NCBI RefSeq assembly: GCF_002385225.1
Contig: NZ_DGDC01000003.1
Span: 4,186 to 68,185, forward strand
DNA length: 64,000 nt
From: Psychrobacter sp. UBA3962
Lineage (GTDB): Bacteria > Pseudomonadota > Gammaproteobacteria > Pseudomonadales > Moraxellaceae
Reading direction: 5' to 3'
In this document: positions 25,767 through 34,004 of the stretch, piece by piece
Layout of the letters: every line of letters starts with the position of its first letter
Position numbering within the stretch: position 1 is the stretch's first letter
The notes under the pieces: generated by a model
The model's database searches: none
What the model saw: the letters and a program-made list of their open reading frames with translations, nothing else
What the model was told of the DNA's origin: nothing
Program-made: the position numbers and the translations under genes

Positions 25767-26919
25767 GCAAAAAGAACCTATGCTAAAAACCCCTTATTAT
25801 CAAATCGATGTTGCTGCGCTTAAGCAAAACTTAAAAATTGTTAAACGCCTGTGTGACTTATCAGGGGCGAAAGCTTTGTTGGCACTTAAGTGTTTTGCCA
25901 CTTGGGGGGTATTTGATGAAATGAAGCCTTACTTACATGGCACCACTTCATCTTCATTAAATGAAGTACGCCTCGGTAAAGAAGAGTTTGGCGAGGACAA
26001 AGAGACGCATGCTTATAGCGTTGCTTACAGCCAAGATGAGATTGATGAGGTATTAACTTATGCCGACAAAATCATCTTCAACTCATTCAATCAGCTACAT
26101 GCGTTCAAGGACAAGGCTAAAGAGCAAGGCATTCCTGTTGGCCTTCGTATTAACCCCAAAACCAGTAATTCCTCGTTTATCATTGCTGACCCAGCACGTC
26201 CTTTTAGCCGCTTAGGGGAGCACGATATCGAAAAGATCAAGCCAGTGCTTAATGAGATTACTGGGGTTATGATTCATAACAACTGCGAAAATGACAGCTT
26301 CGAGGCTTTCAGTGCCAGTTTGGCGGACATTGAAGCTAAGTTTGGTGAGATTTTTTATGAGCTTGAGTGGGTAAGTTTGGGCGGTGGCATTCACTTTATT
26401 GCCCCTGGTTATCCGCTTGAAGCCTTGGCCGAGCGACTAAAAGCCTTTAGTGAAAAATATGGGGTGCAAGTGTATTTAGAGCCAGGCGAAGCATGTATTC
26501 ATGATGCGGCTAAGTTGGTAACGACTGTATTAGATACACTGCATAACGGTAAGCCTTTGGCTGTGGTAGATGCTTCGATTGAAGCACATATGTTGGATCT
26601 TTTGATTTATCGTGAAACCGCACCCTTAGTACAAATCAATGAGCAACAGTGTCATATGACCTCCCAGCAGACTGATGACAGTACCATTATCTATGGTAAA
26701 TCTTGTTTGGCGGGTGATATCTTTGGTGAATATGCTCTAGATAAGCCACTGGCCATCGGCGATAAAGTAGCATTTGGTAATGCTGCCGGTTATACCATGG
26801 TCAAAAAGAACTGGTTTAATGGCGTGGCCATGCCTGCTATCGTGATTTGCAATGAGCAAGGTGAGCTAAAGGTGCAAAAAACCTTTGGTTATGAAGACTT
26901 CAAAGCTAGCTTGTCTTAA
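25765..26919 (+). CDS. nspC: carboxynorspermidine decarboxylase
   Basis: PLP-dependent decarboxylase of the alanine-racemase fold that turns carboxy(nor)spermidine into (nor)spermidine. The 384-residue sequence has the PLP lysine in LLALKCFATWG (about K42), TSSSLNEVRLG, HNNCENDSF, the GGGIHFI phosphate loop and C-terminal YGKSCLAGDIFGEY with the active-site Cys/Asp. These are typical of NspC rather than DAP decarboxylase. It acts after carboxynorspermidine synthase, encoded 443 bases downstream, giving a route to spermidine that does not need decarboxylated S-adenosylmethionine. AGGA is seven bases before ATG. Confidence 0.93.
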   Translation: MQKEPMLKTPYYQIDVAALKQNLKIVKRLCDLSGAKALLALKCFATWGVFDEMKPYLHGTTSSSLNEVRLGKEEFGEDKETHAYSVAYSQDEIDEVLTYADKIIFNSFNQLHAFKDKAKEQGIPVGLRINPKTSNSSFIIADPARPFSRLGEHDIEKIKPVLNEITGVMIHNNCENDSFEAFSASLADIEAKFGEIFYELEWVSLGGGIHFIAPGYPLEALAERLKAFSEKYGVQVYLEPGEACIHDAAKLVTTVLDTLHNGKPLAVVDASIEAHMLDLLIYRETAPLVQINEQQCHMTSQQTDDSTIIYGKSCLAGDIFGEYALDKPLAIGDKVAFGNAAGYTMVKKNWFNGVAMPAIVICNEQGELKVQKTFGYEDFKASLS

Positions 26920-27173
26920 TATTGAAAACCGGACACTTAAACTTGGGATAACTAGGCTAACTGTCTGTGATTAGGCTGTGATTTGTTTGCTGATTGGCTT
27001 TAATTCCCCCAATCTAGTCTATCCATGGCATTATAGAAGATAGATATTGAATAGGCTTCTCATAAAAGGCTTTTCATAAAAAAGGTAAGTGGTAACAGTT
27101 AGCAGCTAAAATCATCGAAAATAGCACAAATTACAGTCGCATAAATATCAGTTTGACATTATAATGCTGCGTT
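26920..27173. other. intergenic region between the two spermidine genes
   Basis: AT-rich stretch forming the first part of the 443-base gap between the decarboxylase and synthase genes. A TATAAT box at 27160-27165 may start the synthase leader transcript. No terminator for the decarboxylase gene and no other gene was recognised. Confidence 0.4.
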
Positions 27174-27362
27174 TTTAGTGGCTCGGCTTTTGTGCGTTTT
27201 TTTGGTCATTAGCCACTAAAGAAAGTTGTTTTATTTTAAGACAGTTCTACCATTCATTTCGGGTGCGTGGGTTTTCCCAATTCTTCCTTTTTAATTCACG
27301 CACAACACTCACGGTGTCAATTCTATTTTGATTAAATTGACCCACTAAGGAGGATTTTCAGA
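27174..27362 (+). promoter_or_regulatory. structured 5' leader of carboxynorspermidine synthase gene
   Basis: Three stem-loops are visible. SL1 is a perfect ten-pair stem TTTAGTGGCT/AGCCACTAAA (27174-27183 and 27211-27220). SL2 is GTGCGTG/CACGCAC (27263-27269 and 27297-27303). SL3 is GTCAATT/AATTGAC (27316-27322 and 27335-27341). The ribosome-binding site AAGGAGGA follows at 27347-27354. The SL2 loop contains TCTTCCTT (27282-27289), complementary to that site over eight bases with one G-U pair. A TATAAT at 27160-27165 would start RNA right at SL1. No known riboswitch class was recognised; the regulatory role is inferred. Confidence 0.5.
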
Positions 27363-28631
27363 TTGACTACTAATGCTCAAACCCCTAAACGCAACGTCTT
27401 AATCATAGGCGCTGGCGGCGTAGCCCAAGTTGTGGCTCATAAATGTGCAATGAACAATGATGTGTTGGGTGAGTTACATATCGCCTCACGCACCAAAGAG
27501 AAGTGTGATGCCATTGCAGCGAGCGTTGAAGAAAAAGGCAGCTTTAAGCAGCCAGCAGTGTTACATACGCATGCGGTTGATGCCATGGACTCTGAAGCTG
27601 TTGCTGAGCTAATCAAAGAGACAGGCACCCAGATCGTTATTAACGTGGGTTCTGCTTTCGTTAATATGACGGTACTTGAAGCTTGTATTAATACTGGTGC
27701 TGCTTATATCGATACGGCCATTCACGAAGATCCTCGTAAGATTTGTGAGACGCCGCCATGGTATGCAAACTATGAGTGGAAGCGTAAAGAGCGCTGTGCT
27801 GAAAACAACATCACTGCCATCCTAGGCGCAGGCTTCGATCCAGGCGTAGTGAATGCGTATGCTCGTGCCGGTTATGACATGATGGATAAAGGCTCGGTCA
27901 CCGATATTGATATTATTGATATCAATGCTGGTAGCCATGGTAAGTACTTCGCTACTAACTTTGATCCAGAGATTAACTTCCGTGAATTTACCGGTACCGT
28001 CTATTCTTGGCAAAACAGCCAGTGGCAATCAAACAAAATGTTTGAGGTAAAACGTACTGATGACTTGCCTGTTGTGGGTGAGCAAAACAGTTATTTAAGT
28101 GGTCATGACGAAATTCACTCGTTATCTGCCAACTTAGATGTGCCAAATATCCGCTTCTGGATGGGCTTTGGTGATCACTACATCAACGTATTTACCGTAC
28201 TACAGAGCCTAGGTTTATTGTCTGAGCAACCTGTGGTTACTGCTGAAGGCCAAGAAGTTGTGCCTCTTAAAGTGGTAAAAGCAGTACTACCTGATCCAAG
28301 CTCATTGGCACCTAACTACACCGGTAAGACCTGTATTGGCGACAAAGTAAAAGGTAAAATTAACGGCGTAGATACTGAAATCTTCATCTATAACGTGTCT
28401 GATCACAAAGAAGCTTATAACGAAGTGGGTAGCCAAGGTATTTCGTATACTGCGGGTGTACCGCCAGTCGCAGCGGCGATGTTAGTCGCTACGGGTGAAT
28501 GGGATGTGGGCCACATGGCTAACGTTGAAGAGTTAGACGTTAAGCCATTTATTAACCTGCTTAATGAAATCGGTCTACCAACCCGTATCCAAGACAGTGA
28601 AGGTGATCGTCCTTTACAGTTTGAGATTTAA
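27363..28631 (+). CDS. carboxynorspermidine synthase (saccharopine dehydrogenase-like)
   Basis: NADPH-dependent enzyme that condenses aspartate semialdehyde with a diamine to form carboxy(nor)spermidine. The 422-residue protein begins with a Rossmann motif VLIIGAGGVAQVVAHKC and has the saccharopine dehydrogenase-type stretches IVINVGSAFVNMTVLEACI, GAAYIDTAIHEDP, and ILGAGFDPGVVNAYARA. The upstream nspC gene supports carboxynorspermidine synthase over lysine saccharopine dehydrogenase. Translation starts at TTG, fixed by a very strong AAGGAGGA nine bases upstream. It ends in a UUCG-loop terminator. Confidence 0.92.
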   Translation: MTTNAQTPKRNVLIIGAGGVAQVVAHKCAMNNDVLGELHIASRTKEKCDAIAASVEEKGSFKQPAVLHTHAVDAMDSEAVAELIKETGTQIVINVGSAFVNMTVLEACINTGAAYIDTAIHEDPRKICETPPWYANYEWKRKERCAENNITAILGAGFDPGVVNAYARAGYDMMDKGSVTDIDIIDINAGSHGKYFATNFDPEINFREFTGTVYSWQNSQWQSNKMFEVKRTDDLPVVGEQNSYLSGHDEIHSLSANLDVPNIRFWMGFGDHYINVFTVLQSLGLLSEQPVVTAEGQEVVPLKVVKAVLPDPSSLAPNYTGKTCIGDKVKGKINGVDTEIFIYNVSDHKEAYNEVGSQGISYTAGVPPVAAAMLVATGEWDVGHMANVEELDVKPFINLLNEIGLPTRIQDSEGDRPLQFEI

Positions 28632-28670
28632 TTATTGACGATTCAATTTGTAAGTTTGTAGATTGAATGG

Positions 28671-28700
28671 GGACTTAGCTTCGGCTAGGTCCTTTTTTTT
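28671..28700 (+). terminator. intrinsic terminator with UUCG loop
   Basis: GGACTTAGC and GCTAGGTCC (one wobble) close a TTCG tetraloop and run into eight T. It lies about 40 bases after the carboxynorspermidine synthase stop. Confidence 0.93.
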
Positions 28701-28781
28701 ATCAAAAGTTTGAATTCGGGCTAGGATTGTGTGAAGCTATAGCAACCATTAATTAATACAATCTATAAAACTGAGGGAATT

Positions 28782-29309
28782 ATGAAAAATAAAATGAGTT
28801 TAGCGGTTTCAGTATTGGCGGGCACAGTGTTGTTAGGTGGCTGTCAGAACCTGGGACTATTTGAAAAAAATACCTCAAATACTGAAAACAACTCTCAAAA
28901 AGCAGTCACAGCAGCTGCTAAAAATGTAGAAAAAACTAAAACCGTTAATAGTAAATACAGCTATGAGGAAACGCTACAACGTTTGGAAAAGGCTATTGTT
29001 GGTAAAAACATGACAGTGTTTGCCAAAATTGACCACACCAAGGCTGCGCAAAAGGCCGATCTGAGTATGCAGCCAGCCACTGTGCTGATTTTTGGTAATC
29101 CAAAAGCGGGCACGCCTTTAATGAAAAAAGACCCAAGCTTCGCTTTACAGCTGCCGCTTAAAGTTTTGGTGACTGAAGTCGATGGCAAAGTGCAGGTCGT
29201 ATTCAATACAACAGAAGCGTTGATCGAAGATAGCGGTATTGATTATAGTGATGTGGAAAACACGCTGGCTGGCGCTGAAAAGCTAATTACTAAGACAGTT
29301 ACTGAATAG
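28782..29309 (+). CDS. DUF302 domain lipoprotein
   Basis: Predicted lipoprotein of 175 residues with lipobox LLGGC (cysteine at about 21), then a low-complexity Asn/Lys/Thr-rich linker to about residue 60. A DUF302 domain follows, recognisable by SYEETLQRLEKAIVGKNMTVFAKIDHTKAA, the LIFGNPKAGTPLM motif, and LPLKVLVTEVDGKVQVVF. DUF302 proteins are small alpha/beta folds of unclear function, some induced by stress. GAGGGAATT precedes ATG. It is monocistronic, flanked by terminators. Confidence 0.88.
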   Translation: MKNKMSLAVSVLAGTVLLGGCQNLGLFEKNTSNTENNSQKAVTAAAKNVEKTKTVNSKYSYEETLQRLEKAIVGKNMTVFAKIDHTKAAQKADLSMQPATVLIFGNPKAGTPLMKKDPSFALQLPLKVLVTEVDGKVQVVFNTTEALIEDSGIDYSDVENTLAGAEKLITKTVTE

Positions 29310-29467
29310 AAGTTGTGACATTAACAGGATTGAGTAGAAACCAATAAAGACTGGCCAGATTCAATAAAACCAGTTAAATACGAAGCCCTAAATACACGAT
29401 ACTAAGTACAGCTTACTAAGCATAAATTACGAGCTAAAATTAGCAGGGCAGTGTAACGTTACAAATT

Positions 29468-29501
29468 AAAAAAGCCTCTCACTAAGTGAAAGGCTTTTTT
29501 A
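29468..29501. terminator. bidirectional terminator between DUF302 gene and ABC importer genes
   Basis: GCCT-TCAC pairs with GTGA-AGGC around a three-base loop, flanked by six A and six T. It lies between convergent genes at 28782-29309 and 29574-30368. Confidence 0.88.
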
Positions 29502-29573
29502 TTGTTAACTATTATAGGGCGAGAAGTAACTATTGGATCTACTTTTAACTTATCTGCTTTTAGCAGATTAAAA

Positions 29574-30368
29574 TTAGCTTAGAATCAGACTGTCATCTTC
29601 TACTTTTTCACCACGTGTTTTTTCAAACATATCCAGTAAGTCATGTACGGTCATGTCTTTGCGCGTATCACCTGAAACGTCTAAAACCACTTGGCCTTGG
29701 TGTAACATCACCGTACGGTCACCGTGGGTCAGAGCTTGCTGCATAGAATGCGTTACCATCATCGTCGTTAAGTTATTCTCAGTGACAATCTTGTCGGTCA
29801 GCTCTAATACGAAAGCCGCTGTCTTTGGATCTAGCGCAGCGGTATGTTCATCTAGCAGCAGGATTTTGGAAGGCTGTAATGAGGCCATAAGCAAACTAAC
29901 CGCTTGACGTTGACCCCCTGACAGCAGTCCCATTCTATCAGTAAGACGGTTTTCTAAACCCAATTTTAAAATAGACAGTTTTTCTTTGAACAACTCACGG
30001 TTTTTATTATTTAGAGCAAAATTTAGGCCTCGTTTACCGCCTCTTTTATAAGCCAGCGCCAGGTTTTCTTCAATGGTCAGGGCTTCACAAGTACCTGCCA
30101 TAGGGTCTTGGAAAACGCGGGCTACCCAGTGTGCTCTTTGGTGAGCCGTCTTTTTGGTCACATCAATACCATTTAATAGGATTGAGCCACTGTCAACTCG
30201 AGTGGTGCCACTCACTGCGTTTAAAAAGGTAGACTTGCCCGCACCGTTGGTACCGATAACAGTCACAAACTCGCCTTCAGCAATATTTAAACTAATACCA
30301 CGTAGAGCGGGGTTTTCGATAGGGGTGCCTCGGTTAAAGGTTAACCTAAGGTCGTTGGCTTGCATCAT
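29574..30368 (-). CDS. ABC transporter ATP-binding protein, TrpZ-like
   Basis: ATPase subunit of 264 residues. Walker A GTNGAGKST at about 39-47, signature LSGGQRQAV, Walker B ILLLDEHTAAL and switch histidine in MVTHSM are all intact. The SLNIAEGEFV and VFQDPMAGT stretches fit the family that works with PF04392-type binding proteins (TrpXYZ, LivX-like). It lies 53 bases after the permease gene and is the last gene of the importer set. Two start codons in a row (MM) follow AAGGA. Confidence 0.92.
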   Translation of the reverse strand: MMQANDLRLTFNRGTPIENPALRGISLNIAEGEFVTVIGTNGAGKSTFLNAVSGTTRVDSGSILLNGIDVTKKTAHQRAHWVARVFQDPMAGTCEALTIEENLALAYKRGGKRGLNFALNNKNRELFKEKLSILKLGLENRLTDRMGLLSGGQRQAVSLLMASLQPSKILLLDEHTAALDPKTAAFVLELTDKIVTENNLTTMMVTHSMQQALTHGDRTVMLHQGQVVLDVSGDTRKDMTVHDLLDMFEKTRGEKVEDDSLILS

Positions 30369-30421
30369 AGGGCGATATCCTTATTGGTTCAATGGGGCTA
30401 AAAGTAACAATTCAACTGCGG

Positions 30422-31333
30422 TTAAGCTCGACGACCTGATAACAGTTTTGACTTAATGGTTGGTAATTGAAGGGCAATTACGACCAATAAAGCTGTGATT
30501 AAGTTTAAGTCTTGTGAGCCAAAGCCAATGCTACGTAGGGTGTTACTTGATAAAGCCACTTGAATGAAGAGCTTATAAATAATGGCACCTATAACCACAG
30601 CGAAGGTAATCAACCAAATACGCTTAGCAGGAATAATGGTCTCCCCAATAATAACGGCAGCCAAACCAATAACGATGGTTCCGATACCGATTGAAATATC
30701 AGCACCGCCTTGGGTTTGAACAAATAGTGCGCCTCCCAAAGCCACCAAGGCATTAGAGATTGCCATACCAATAATGGTCATCCAAGAAGTATTAATGCCC
30801 TGTGCTTGAGCCATACGCAAGTTCGAGCCCGTTGCACGCATTGACAGTCCTGCTTCGGTACTAAAGAACAAGTCTAGTACTAATTTGGCAATCAATACCA
30901 CGCCGCCGATGATAACACAGCGCATCCAATAGCCATTTTCATTAGTCACTAAGTTACTAAATACAGTCTCTTCACCCAATAAAGGTAAGTTTGGCGCGCC
31001 CATAATGCGTAAGTTGACTGAATACAAAGCCACCATCACCAAAATACTGGCCAATAGTTGCAAAATACCCAACTTCACATGTAAAAACGCGGTAACCATA
31101 CCCGCTGCCGCACCCGCCAACATGCCCAGGCCACAAGCAATCCAAGGGTCAATACCAGATACAATAGAGATACCAGCAATAGCGCCGCCCAACGGGAAAC
31201 TTCCGTCGGCAGTTAAGTCTGGAAAATCAAGAATTCGAAATGAGATAAGTACGCCTAAAGCCACTAAGGCATAAATTAGACCACTTTCAAGGGCACCAAA
31301 AAAAGCAATGAGAGACATAAGAGATTTAGACAC
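30422..31333 (-). CDS. ABC transporter permease, TrpY-like (branched-chain amino acid permease fold)
   Basis: Inner-membrane permease of 303 residues with about nine hydrophobic segments and the conserved start GALESGLIYALVALGVLISFRILDFPD. This resembles the LivH/LivM fold used by TrpXYZ-type importers. The first start is GTG at 31333; an ATG five codons later is equally plausible, and neither has a clear Shine-Dalgarno. It is separated from the upstream binding-protein gene by 275 bases with a terminator-like hairpin. Confidence 0.9.
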   Translation of the reverse strand: MSKSLMSLIAFFGALESGLIYALVALGVLISFRILDFPDLTADGSFPLGGAIAGISIVSGIDPWIACGLGMLAGAAAGMVTAFLHVKLGILQLLASILVMVALYSVNLRIMGAPNLPLLGEETVFSNLVTNENGYWMRCVIIGGVVLIAKLVLDLFFSTEAGLSMRATGSNLRMAQAQGINTSWMTIIGMAISNALVALGGALFVQTQGGADISIGIGTIVIGLAAVIIGETIIPAKRIWLITFAVVIGAIIYKLFIQVALSSNTLRSIGFGSQDLNLITALLVVIALQLPTIKSKLLSGRRA

Positions 31334-31556
31334 CGCTTTGAGTTTGACGGGCTGCTACACAGCACAGTCCGGCAAAGTTTATTTAACAGATTAAGCAATC
31401 TGCACTTAGGGTAAACCAATGAGTATTATGATTGCGAAAACGAACAACCGATAGCATAGCACCCACCAATATCAATTGACCATAACTTAATACGCAAGAT
31501 GTGGTCATAGAAAAATATTTATTCTAGCAAATATATTAAATTCTAAACAATATAAA

Positions 31557-31585
31557 AAGCACATGAGATTAATCATGTGCCTTTT
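31557..31585 (-). terminator. terminator or attenuator between binding protein and permease genes
   Basis: GCACATGA/TCATGTGC forms a perfect eight-pair stem. On the minus strand it is followed by five T. It lies about 30 bases after the stop of the 31609-32637 binding-protein gene and would lower expression of the permease relative to the binding protein. Confidence 0.85.
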
Positions 31586-31608
31586 ACAGGGAAAATTAAA
31601 CGACTGCC

Positions 31609-32637
31609 TTAGTCTTGTACTTCTTTAGCTTTTGATAGAAGATCTTGTGGTAGCTCAATACCTTGCTCAGCCGCATGGCTTCTGCTGAGATATAAATCTA
31701 AAGACTCTGCTTTATAAACAGGAATAGTCCCTGGATTTTCGCCTTTTAGGATCTTAACTACAATTTTTCCGGTTTCGCGGCCTAAGTCATGATAGTTCAC
31801 GCCCAGTGCTGCTACCGCACCACGTTCTACAGAGCCTGTATCAGAAGCAATTAAAGGTACTTTGCTTTCTTTGGCCACTTGATACAACGACTCATAAGCA
31901 GAGACTACGTTATTGTCTGTAGAGGTATAGATAACATCCACTTTGTCAGCGATACTGCGTGCCGCCATAGCAATGTCATTACTTTTTTGCGCAGGCGCTG
32001 AATGAACCGTAATGCCCATTGGCTTTAACTTCTCTTCTAGATTTTTTAGAACGATAGTTGAGTTAACTTCACCTGGGCTGTAAACATAACCCACATTTTT
32101 TAGACTTGGAATAATCTGTCTCATTAACTCAATTTGTGGCTCATAAGGTAGGACATCAGACGCGCCAGTTACGTTGGTACCTGACCCTTCCCAATTTTTT
32201 AGTAGTTTCGCTTCAACAGGGTCAGTAACCGCAGAGAATACGATAGGGATTGAGTTGGTAGCCGCAGCTACAGACTGCGCTGAAGGGGTAGCAATAGCCA
32301 CGATAACATCTGGATTGTCTCCCACAAACTGCTTAGCAATCTGACCCGCTGTGGCCGTGTTACCTTGAGCGCTCTGGAAGTTGATTTTTAGGTTTTTACC
32401 TTCTTCATAACCTTCGGCGGCAAGCTCTTCAATAACGCCTTGGCGAACCGCATCTAATGCAGGATGCTCAACAATAGCAGTAATGGCTACTTGCTTTACT
32501 TCTGTGGCAGCAGGGGCATCTGCATTATTATCTGCTGCTGCAGTGTTATCATTAGCAGGTTGGTTACAGCCGGTTAAGACAGCTGCTGCAACGCCGCCCC
32601 ACATTAGGGTTTTCATAAAGCGATTTTTATTATACAT
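31609..32637 (-). CDS. ABC transporter substrate-binding lipoprotein, PF04392/TrpX type (proximal)
   Basis: Periplasmic binding lipoprotein of 342 residues. The lipobox is VLTGC with cysteine at about 24, then an Ala/Asp/Asn-rich linker. The binding domain starts at QVAITAIVEHPALDAVRQGV, with NFQSAQGNTATAGQIAKQF and the hinge YVYSPGEVNS. These are typical of the TrpX-like family that binds aromatic or other amino acids. AGGAG eight bases before ATG is strong. It is a close paralogue of the upstream gene at 32707-33831; together they share one permease and one ATPase. Confidence 0.9.
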   Translation of the reverse strand: MYNKNRFMKTLMWGGVAAAVLTGCNQPANDNTAAADNNADAPAATEVKQVAITAIVEHPALDAVRQGVIEELAAEGYEEGKNLKINFQSAQGNTATAGQIAKQFVGDNPDVIVAIATPSAQSVAAATNSIPIVFSAVTDPVEAKLLKNWEGSGTNVTGASDVLPYEPQIELMRQIIPSLKNVGYVYSPGEVNSTIVLKNLEEKLKPMGITVHSAPAQKSNDIAMAARSIADKVDVIYTSTDNNVVSAYESLYQVAKESKVPLIASDTGSVERGAVAALGVNYHDLGRETGKIVVKILKGENPGTIPVYKAESLDLYLSRSHAAEQGIELPQDLLSKAKEVQD

Positions 32638-32706
32638 GGGTCAATCTCCTGGGGTGTTTTATTCTCTTATAAATTTCCGTCTATAAGAGGCATGAGTTTA
32701 CTGCTT

Positions 32707-33831
32707 TTATTTAGCCTCATTGCTTGGCTTGGTTTCATCCACATTAATGCCATCGGCTATAACAGAAGAATCCAGAGTAACGCCTTGCTGCTTGGCATGT
32801 TTTGGGCTGACATATAAAGTCAGTTTGTTCATAACGTCAGGTTTAATATCAGTAATGGCTTCTCCGTTTAATACTCGGTATACCATTTTGCCAGTGACAC
32901 GGCCAAAGTCATAGTCGTTAACCCCTAATGCAGCGGTCGCTCCACGGCGCACACTGAATTCATCTGAGGTAATCACTGGGATTTTCATCTCATTAGCCGC
33001 GCTTGCCATGGCTTCAAAGGCGCTAATGACGTTATTGTCTAAAGAGGTATAAATAACATCAGCACGGCCTTGTAAGCTACGTGTTGCCATAGCCACATCG
33101 GTAGGGCGGTTGGCCGTTACTTCTAAGATTTTTAGACCTCGTGCCGGAGCGGCTTCTTGCAGCTGCTTCAATACGGTCACTGAGTTGGCTTCCCCTGGGC
33201 TATAAACATAGCCAATGGTCTTAGCATCAGGAACAATCTTTTGAATTAAATCTAAAGGCGGCTCAATAGGCAACTGGCTTGACAGACCGGTAATGTTGGG
33301 CTGAGTTGGAATGTTGTTTTCATTGATTAACTTGGCCGCCAATGGATCTGAGATAGCAGTATAAATAATAGGAATAGTGGTAGTCGATGCCGCAATAGTC
33401 TGTGCAGAAGGGGTGGAGATGGCGACGATAGCATCTGGCATATCTCCGGCAAACTGCTTAGCGATTTGTCCTGCAGTTGCGGTATTACCTTGGGCACTTT
33501 GGAAGTTAACCGTTAAGTTTTGGCCTTCCACATAATCATTAGCTGCTAGCTCTTCGATAATACCGCGGCGTATCTCATCTAATGACGGATGCTCAACGAT
33601 TTGAGTAATGGCCACTGTCTTAGCTTCTTTAGTTGCTGCAGCGGCCTCATCAGCTTCTGCTGCTGGCTTATCAGTACAGCCACTTAACGTCGCTAAGCCA
33701 ACCCCAAGCGTCATGGCCATCATACTGCGCCAAACAGTCTTAGTTTTTACAGTTGAGTTAACAATAGAAGTTGGCTTGGTAGAGGGAAACAATGAGAGGG
33801 TATTTGACTGTTTTTGCATTTGATAATCCAT
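32707..33831 (-). CDS. ABC transporter substrate-binding lipoprotein, PF04392/TrpX type (distal)
   Basis: Binding lipoprotein of 374 residues with lipobox TLSGC (cysteine at about 52). About 36 residues precede the charged start of the signal, so the true start may be internal (for example M5). The binding domain closely matches the neighbouring paralogue: ITQIVEHPSLDEIRRGI, the same NFQSAQGNTATAGQIAKQF block, and YVYSPGEANS. It differs in its C-terminal extension of about 20 residues. It lies 69 bases upstream of the paralogue, so the pair arose by tandem duplication and probably widens the range of substrates. Confidence 0.9.
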   Translation of the reverse strand: MDYQMQKQSNTLSLFPSTKPTSIVNSTVKTKTVWRSMMAMTLGVGLATLSGCTDKPAAEADEAAAATKEAKTVAITQIVEHPSLDEIRRGIIEELAANDYVEGQNLTVNFQSAQGNTATAGQIAKQFAGDMPDAIVAISTPSAQTIAASTTTIPIIYTAISDPLAAKLINENNIPTQPNITGLSSQLPIEPPLDLIQKIVPDAKTIGYVYSPGEANSVTVLKQLQEAAPARGLKILEVTANRPTDVAMATRSLQGRADVIYTSLDNNVISAFEAMASAANEMKIPVITSDEFSVRRGATAALGVNDYDFGRVTGKMVYRVLNGEAITDIKPDVMNKLTLYVSPKHAKQQGVTLDSSVIADGINVDETKPSNEAK

Positions 33832-33914
33832 TTAAGTTTAACAGTGTAAGTCTATATTACAATAATGTAACACAACTGGGAAATAAAAAAAGTAGCCAGT
33901 GACTATAAAGGCCA

Positions 33915-33949
33915 ATAAAAAAGCCGATGTTAATAACATCGGCTTTTTG
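33915..33949. terminator. strong bidirectional terminator downstream of metG
   Basis: AAAAAGCCGATGT and ACATCGGCTTTTT form a perfect stem with a four-base loop, flanked by A and T runs. It lies about 55 bases after the metG stop on the minus strand. Confidence 0.95.
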
Positions 33950-34004
33950 AAGACTAATCACAAGCTATTAATTAGTCTGAATAGTCTTCTATTTCGGATA
34001 GCTT

